From: Fomitopsis serialis
Taxonomy: Eukaryota; Basidiomycota; Agaricomycetes; Polyporales; Fomitopsidaceae
Length of the DNA: 29,832 nt
Reading direction: 5' to 3'
Assembly (NCBI RefSeq): GCF_022376445.1
Contig: NW_025955410.1
Span: 1-29,832, forward strand
In this document: piece by piece, positions 21,573 to 29,832 of the stretch
Layout of the letters: each line of letters starts with the position of its first letter
Numbering within the stretch: the stretch's first letter is position 1
Notes under the pieces: model-generated
Told to the model about the DNA's origin: nothing
The model's input: only the letters and a program-made list of their open reading frames with translations
Databases searched by the model: none
Program-made: the position numbers and the translations under genes

Positions 21573-21843
21573 TCACCGGGAACAATACTTGGGAATTGGT
21601 TGTCGAACATGCAATGAACAACGCTCCTGGTTAGAGAACCGTTTCGGAGCATGTTTGAAGTCCGAAGGTATGCCGAAAATACGAAGGATATTCAACGAAT
21701 TACCAAAAAACGAAATTCGTCGACCGAAAATATAACATCTTCGTCAATCTTTTGGATCCCAAATGTGCTCCGAAACGGTTCTCCACAAGGAGTGGTTTCC
21801 GTTGCATGTTCGACAGTTGACTCGGAAGTGCTGTTCCCGGTGA
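21573..21843. mobile_element. MITE-like palindromic element
   Basis: A 271-bp block whose two ends are long inverted repeats of about 80-85 bp. The best-kept part is gagaaccgtttcggagca at 21634-21651, with its exact reverse complement at 21766-21783. Outward, tgtcgaacatgcaa and tcaccgggaaca are also paired (left arm 21573-21614, right arm 21803-21843). The arms are symmetric about position 21708 to within a base or two. The centre is AT-rich and unpaired or weakly paired, with no coding potential. Size, symmetry and lack of a gene fit a non-autonomous DNA element (MITE). I could not settle a target-site duplication, so the outer limits are approximate. Confidence 0.8.
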
Positions 21844-22462
21844 CTGTCATGAAGCTATCATCTGTTCTTCGCATAGGCTTACTTACAGGCTCCTACAGCA
21901 GAAATTGTGAATAGGAGTGATGAATCCGAGCGATGATACCCGGATTTGGTAAGTATTACCTAAGCACACTCACCCCGACATTCTCGTCACGGTTTCCGGC
22001 TTCCAGCCCAAAAATGAGACTATTTTAGACTATTTTTGTTGTCGTTGTATCCTCAGAGATTGTAACAACTAGCTCTAGGCCCGCAAACGATCTCTAGCGG
22101 TGTGTGCCACTCAATTGAGGTTGACTGGGATATATGGGCGTCCATAAGTTGTACCCTTGTCACGGAAATATTCACGACTCTCATATTCATGCTCATAAAT
22201 CAGTAAAAGTGATGAAACACATCTTCAAAGTGTACTATGATACAATCACACTCTAAACGGGATGATTGTGTTGCTCTTGGACCGGGAAGGGCTCTTAAAG
22301 TGCTGAGGTGGCCGAGATCCCAGCCCGATACAATAGGCGCCCGGGTACTCTTCATCCCGAATAGGCAACTCCGCCATATGCCTTGAGCACGACCTCGCCC
22401 GCGCCTATTTGCACAACTTGCCCACCATCCTTCACCATCTCACCGCAGCTCTCACTGAACGA

Positions 22463-22545
22463 CTATACGATAATATAATAAATACACTATCCCTGTCTCT
22501 TCATCTCTCCTTTTCTGATTCTCGCTGCCTACGATCTCTTCCTCT
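22463..22545 (+). promoter_or_regulatory. Candidate core promoter of the makorin-like gene
   Basis: An AT-rich stretch (cgataatataataaatac, ~22467-22484) is followed directly by a pyrimidine-rich tract (~22488-22545), ending some 40 bases before the ATG at 22584. A TATA-like element plus a CT-rich initiator is a common fungal arrangement. This is inferred from composition only. Confidence 0.35.
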
Positions 22546-22583
22546 CGGGGAAGCCACTGGTCTGCTCGCCCAACAGCGTCCTT

Positions 22584-24582
22584 ATGAACGGTGAACGCCC
22601 TGTGACGTCCAAAGCCAGAGGAACATGTCGCTATTAGTGAGTGGACAGCGCTCTCTTTACGGCGATCAGCGCTGATGTGGATGGTCACCGCGCAGCAACT
22701 CACCACGCGGCTGCTACGCAGGGAACAAGTGCAAGTTCCTCCACGGTGAGGCTGAGAAGCTCACACCCTACGACAAGAACAAGACGTGCCGATACTACGC
22801 CAATGGCTACTGCCGCCGTGGTGCCGACTGCTGGTTCAAGCACGCTGACCCGGGTCCAACCAACGCTGCCGTATCTACATCAGCACCACCGCCCGCGGAG
22901 GACGTGGAAGAGCCCTTCTGCTGCATCTGCTATGAGAAGCCTGTAACGTACGGCCTTCTGGCGGGCTGCAGTCACATCTTCTGCGTTGGGTGCATCCGCG
23001 AATGGCGTGCCTCCAACGGAAAGTCGGATGATGTTGTCGCGTCGGGTGTCACGAAGCAGTGTCCACTATGTCGAGCGTCCTCGAAGTTTGTTACGCCATC
23101 GAGTCAATTCTTCCCGGAGGGTCACCCGCGAAAGGCTGCTATCATCGAGGAGTACAAATCGAGCATGGCTAGGGTGCCTTGCAAGTACGTCTTATATTTA
23201 GTGCCCCGCGTCAACATTGGCTGATAGTACGACACAGGTACTTCCAGCAGTCACCCGTCGAAGACAGGTTCTGTCCATTCGGCAAAGATTGTTTCTTTCA
23301 GCATTGCAACGCCGACGGTTCTCCTTACGTCTTCGCGCTTGGTGTCGAACACAACATGAGGGTGAGCCACTCTGTCCTCTGACTATCCCATTTACCCAAT
23401 GGTACTGTAGGTCTTTAGACGGCGACAGGAAAGGGAACGATATGCTAATCTCCGTCGGATGATGAATAGCGCTCTCATGGGGTATGATTACGATGACGAC
23501 GACGCCAGCCTCTCAGACATCCCTGAGGAGCGTGACTTCGACCAGGGAAGTGATTCGGACACCTTCATGTCCCCGGATGACAACCTCGGCACACCTCCGC
23601 ATTTCCTGGTCAACGACAACGTGAGGATGGAGGATATGGTTGCAAGACTAGTACGTGATGGCGTTTCCTATTTTCCCCTTGCCCTCAACGGGTCTGATTG
23701 CTCTGTCTAACTGAACAGGCGATCTTACTAGATACTCGAGTAGGCAATGCGCCTTACCTCATGGACGTCGACGCCCCATCGCCCGTCGGTACAGACGAAA
23801 CACTGGTGAATACATCGGTGACAGTCACTTCGCGCAGCCAATCCCCACTGCCAATACCTGCACCCAGGGCAGCGACCCCTCCCATTGGCACTTCCGACCC
23901 AGAGGCGCTCCGCCCCGACCGAGCAACGTCTGAGCCCATCCCTCGGAGCCGCTTCAGCACCGTCGTCGATCGGCAACCACGATCGATCTCGGATCAGTCG
24001 AGCGTCGCCCTCGACGAGGCGCGCCCTCTTCCTGGTTCTGCTACCAATGCGCTTGCTCCGACGGACCTCAACGCAACCCCAACACAAGGTGATCGTGTGC
24101 AAAGCGACGAGCAGGTTTCGCGCGAGGCTGAGGCATTGCTCAGTGAGGCATCGGAGTTTGATAGGCGGGTCGAGGATGTCATGCGCTCGCTGGAGGCTAG
24201 CGAGCTTCCTGCCTCACCTGCGGCTCCAGTCGTTGAGCCTCCGCGCGAGGGTGCCAGGCCTCCTTGCGCTGACGCTGCTGCCGAAGCATTGCATGACAGT
24301 GACCCGCCCTTCTTGACCGATGGTCGCGGGCGTGTCGTATGGAGTAACACGGCCGCTGGGCGCCACCGCGATGGTCGGCGAGTCCGCTCTGCGACCACCC
24401 CGGGGACTACCCAACAGAAGGGGCGGAGAGAGGTGCCGGACACCGAGACGGTCACGGTGCGGAACACGGAGGACTCGGCGGACGAGAGCGTGGCTAGGCA
24501 GACTAGTCGCCCTCGTGCTCCACGCGCCCAGACGAGTGGTGCGGCTGTAGAGGGAGAGTCGTGGGTGCCGGTGGACGCGTGA
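22584..24582 (+). CDS. Makorin-like RING E3 ubiquitin ligase with three CCCH fingers
   Basis: Five exons (22584..22636, 22696..23184, 23238..23361, 23411..23650, 23719..24582) give 589 aa. CCCH finger 1 is C15-X8-C24-X5-C30-X3-H34, split by intron 1; finger 2 is C49-X7-C57-X5-C63-X3-H67. A C3HC4 RING runs from about C93 (CCIC) through GCSHIFCVGC to CPLC at 140-143. A third CCCH follows (C180, C193, C199, H203), split by intron 2. The order CCCH-CCCH-RING-CCCH is that of makorins, which join RNA binding to ubiquitin ligation. After finger 3 come a basic helix (VFRRRQERERYANLRRMMN), an acidic patch (YDYDDDD), and about 290 residues of low-complexity Pro/Ser/Ala/Glu-rich tail that is probably disordered. 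The tail makes the protein longer than typical animal makorins. The start is the only ATG that gives an intact first finger. The gene diverges from hfi1. Confidence 0.92.
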
Positions 24583-25114
24583 TGGCTGTTGGTACATGGA
24601 AGTATAGCGTGCGTGATCTGCGAGACCAGATGTGTGGATCGCTGTGGGACTGCTTTCGTTCGAGGATTGTTATGCAAAGTTGTACTATAGTGCTTTCAAC
24701 CATGTGACATCGTCGTACCGTCCGCTTGAGCTGGAGTGCCATCGACTGTGCTGCATGGGTCAATCGCAGAAGAGAGACCGCGGCGAGTGAGGCAGCACGG
24801 GTGCAAGCAGGGGACATCTGTCTTCGACGCATGCACAGGAGGCATGTCATCTGGGAGCGAGATCTGTATCTGGCGCCCCAGTTTAGGTGTGCATGTTTGT
24901 GCGTGCCATTGGTATTGCCGGTCCTGGTCCAGGCAGGACGGGATGTAATCTGCACGTAATTCGCTCCGTCTTCTAAACGACCAACCTCGTATCCATCTAC
25001 CGACGTGTCCCGAACGCCCACCATCGTCTTGCTCAACACCGGTGTCAGCGATCAGCGGCTCCGAACCCACTTACCGCCGACTACTTGCAGCTGCATCCGG
25101 GATCCGACTGTGAT
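24583..25114. other. Intergenic region
   Basis: These 532 bp between two genes on the plus strand hold the 3' end of the makorin-like gene and the promoter side of the MAP kinase. Frames on both strands are short and unrelated to known proteins. No repeat is seen. Confidence 0.5.
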
Positions 25115-27756
<2,642 letters not shown>

Positions 27757-28076
27757 ACCTCTCGAAGTGTGTTCGAGCGACGTGTACTGTATGGATGGAC
27801 TCGTTGCAGCTGCATAGATGACCCATGATCTAGATGTATCACTAGTGTAGATAGGCTCATGTCGACCGCAATGCATTCGCTGTGTACTTAGACTCAGTCG
27901 GAGAGCGCCGCTGGAGGGTGACAGGCGACGCGTCGCATAACATCGGCGCGACTGGTCACACTACGCGCCGTCACTCTGTCACACGGACCTTGGACGCGAG
28001 CGCGTCTGGCCACGGTCGACTTCATAACGCGACCATCATCCGCATTCGTTGCACAGTACTCTGAGCGACCTTAGAA
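27757..28076. other. Intergenic region
   Basis: This 320-bp gap lies between the MAP kinase stop and the SNF2 remodeller start. No gene, repeat or clear promoter motif is seen. Confidence 0.5.
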
Positions 28077-29832
28077 ATGCCTTCGCTATCCTCTCGAGCT
28101 TCCTCGCCCGTCTTCCCAATGAGTGCAGCTGATTCGGAGGGCAGTACGCCCGCGTCTAGCCCACCGCCACCAGACTCAGATGAGAAGGAGCCTGATGTGG
28201 AGGAGGACCAAGTAAGTTACACGATCATTAGTCGTCGGGCCCCATTCGCGTAATTTAGAATGTAATTAACCTGGATGTCTACAGGAGACAGCTGAGCGAC
28301 TTCAAATGCTCACCAACCTGCTCGAGAAGTCCACCGTCATCGTGGAGGTTCTGAAGCAGCAAATGGATAGGGTGAAGTTGAGCGGTACTCACCGCACGAT
28401 CAAACGCAACGCACCGACGTCGAAGAGGGCCGAGAAGTCCACCTCCAGTGACACCATACAAAAAGGCAGCACGAAGAAGCGACTGCGGGCGGATGGACAA
28501 GATGGCAAGGCACATACTGCAAAGCGCGTGAAGTTGGACGAGGATCCGCAGGCCACAGACACGTATGACGCGAAGGATGCGAAGGACACGACGCCGTTCG
28601 AACAACCTGCACTGATCACTGGTGCGACATTGAAAGACTATCAACTGGAAGGTGTCGCCTGGATGGCTGCGCTGCACCAGAGTGGAATGTCGGGCATCCT
28701 AGGTACGTTCGCGATGTGATCGACGGTTGCGCTGAGAGATTGACTATTGCCTAGCCGATGAGATGGGTCTGGGAAAGGTCCGTCTTAGTCATTTGCACTT
28801 GGGTCCGAGATGCTCATATTTCTACGCAGACACTCCAAACCATTGCATTCCACGCTTTTCTGCGTGAGCGCTCTTCGCTACCTTTCCTTGTGTTGTGCCC
28901 GCTCAGCGTGTTGAATAACTGGGTGGAAGAGTTTGAACGCTTTGCTCCTGACGTGCGTGTCTCCGTCTTGATTGCTGAACTCACTCACAGAAGTTTTGAT
29001 ACTTAGATTCCTGTGGTCATGTACCATGGTACGCCCGAGGAGCGTGCTGAGATTCGACACAAAAAGATGGTGTTCTCGGAAGCGGACATGCAAGCCCAAA
29101 ACAGACAGAAAGGTGGTTCCTCTCGCGGGGCCAGCCCAGCTGCTTCCTCATCTTCATCGAAGGGGAAATCAAAGACTTCAAAGAACAAGGCCACAGCGAA
29201 CAATAACAAGGGCCGTGCTAACTCGTCTCAACCTCGCGTCAGCGTCAGCAAGAAGGCAACGTCCCTACCTCCACATCAGCGCACCAATTTCCCCGTGGTC
29301 ATCACGACATATGAGATGCTCATGAAGGATCGCGCCTACCTGGCGGAGTACTACTGGGGCTTCATTGTCGTCGATGAAGGGCATCGACTGAAGAATATGA
29401 ACTGCAGACTGATCCGCGAACTCAGGATGATACCAGCAAGCTCGAGGATGATCCTCACAGGGACACCGCTGCAAGTACGTCGACAACAAGTTACGCCCAG
29501 GCTCTAGCTGACAACGGCACATCTCATAGAATAACCTCTCCGAGTTATTCGCTCTCCTGAACTTTGTGCTTCCCGATATGTTCTCTGATCCTGAGGCGTT
29601 CGAGAAGTGGTTCAATCTTCCGCAGCTGCAAGCTAATCTCTCGAGCTCGCGTTCCGCTCAGATCATACACTCCCTGCACTCGATCCTGCGACCGTTCCTG
29701 CTTCGGCGACTCAAGGTCGATGTCGAGACTAACTTGCCACCAAAGAAGGAGTACGTGCTCTACGCGCCTCTGAGTGAGCGCCAGCGCGAACTGTACGACG
29801 CCATCGCGAGCGGAGGCCTGCGCGCGCTCCTC
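28077..29832 (+). CDS. LSH/HELLS/DDM1-type SNF2 chromatin remodeller (5' part)
   Basis: Exons 28077..28211, 28285..28702, 28755..28777, 28830..28952, 29007..29474 and 29530 to the window edge give the first 490 aa; the rest lies outside. The N-terminus is Ser/Pro- and acid-rich, followed by a probable coiled-coil ([18 protein letters not shown]) and a basic region with KKRLR. The ATPase starts with [12 protein letters not shown]; motif I is ADEMGLGKT (K192), split by a 23-nt exon that ends exactly after K192; motif II is DEGH (356-359); motif III is LTGTPLQNNLSEL. The segment [24 protein letters not shown] is typical of the HELLS/LSH/DDM1/Irc5 group rather than ISWI or CHD. By family it slides nucleosomes and supports DNA methylation or repair in the nucleus. 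Between motifs Ia and II a Ser/Lys/Asn-rich low-complexity insert of about 65 residues (nucleotides 29080-29270) interrupts the helicase core. The start is the first ATG in frame after the gap. Confidence 0.94.

Larger units (their letters stand above)
21442..22583. other. Divergent promoter region between hfi1 and the makorin-like gene
   Basis: This 1.1-kb gap separates two divergently transcribed genes. It holds the palindromic element at 21573-21843 and, on the right, AT-rich DNA with a directly repeated agactatttt (around 22017-22036). No coding frame is supported. The word scan found no tRNA-like B-box with a matching A-box. Confidence 0.5.

Noticed and set aside
23994..24677. Minus-strand frame of 227 codons opposite the makorin tail
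   Set aside because: It is a shadow of the low-complexity tail, with no recognisable domain and no splice support.

Overview
The window looks like a piece of a filamentous basidiomycete genome, most likely an Agaricomycete of the wood-decay/polypore type. The sequence itself shows GC-rich exons cut by many short GT-AG introns (47-93 nt), some exons of only 5-23 nt, a Gag-like retroelement ORF of a kind I associate with agaricomycete DIRS-type elements, and fungal-specific families (Slt2-type MAP kinase, hybrid C2H2/Zn2Cys6 regulator, Hfi1-type SAGA subunit). The exact taxon cannot be read from the window.

Layout. 1-5016: gene-poor, no recognisable gene, one weak hypothetical ORF. 5017-6611 (+): HxxxD-type acyltransferase, three exons. 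6612-8765: intergenic, holding a 236-bp fold-back element. 8766-11070 (+): transcription factor with two C2H2 fingers followed by a Zn2Cys6 cluster. 11466-12396 (-): lone OpuAC (glycine-betaine-binding-like) gene with many frame breaks. 12928-14625 (+): monocarboxylate-type MFS transporter, seven exons. 15307-16677 (+): Gag-like zinc-knuckle ORF with no reverse transcriptase beside it. 16678-18451: gene-poor, with a microsatellite and one copy of a dispersed repeat. 18452-20033 (-): Gfo/Idh/MocA dehydrogenase (D-xylose/dihydrodiol type), nine exons. 20338-21441 (-): SAGA subunit Hfi1/Ada1. 21573-21843: long palindromic MITE-like element. 22584-24582 (+): makorin-like RING/CCCH protein. 25115-27756 (+): Slt2/Mpk1-type MAP kinase, twelve exons including ones of 5, 10 and 16 nt. 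28077 to the right edge (+): LSH/HELLS/DDM1-type SNF2 remodeller, truncated by the window.

The right half (18-30 kb) is mainly conserved housekeeping and regulatory genes: transcription co-activation, ubiquitylation, cell-wall stress signalling, chromatin remodelling. The left half is accessory: an acyltransferase, a pathway-type zinc regulator, an orphan solute-binding protein and a small-acid transporter, between repeat-like DNA. These four could be a small metabolic neighbourhood, but there is no backbone synthase and joint function is only an inference. Seven frame breaks in the OpuAC gene and three in the last exons of the transcription factor sit at short G/C runs and between them cover only 10.5-12.2 kb. 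This looks more like local consensus indels than ordinary gene decay. I found no CRISPR array, tRNA, rRNA or clearly undescribed system. The most unusual observations are the very small exons, the two fold-back elements and the frame-break cluster.
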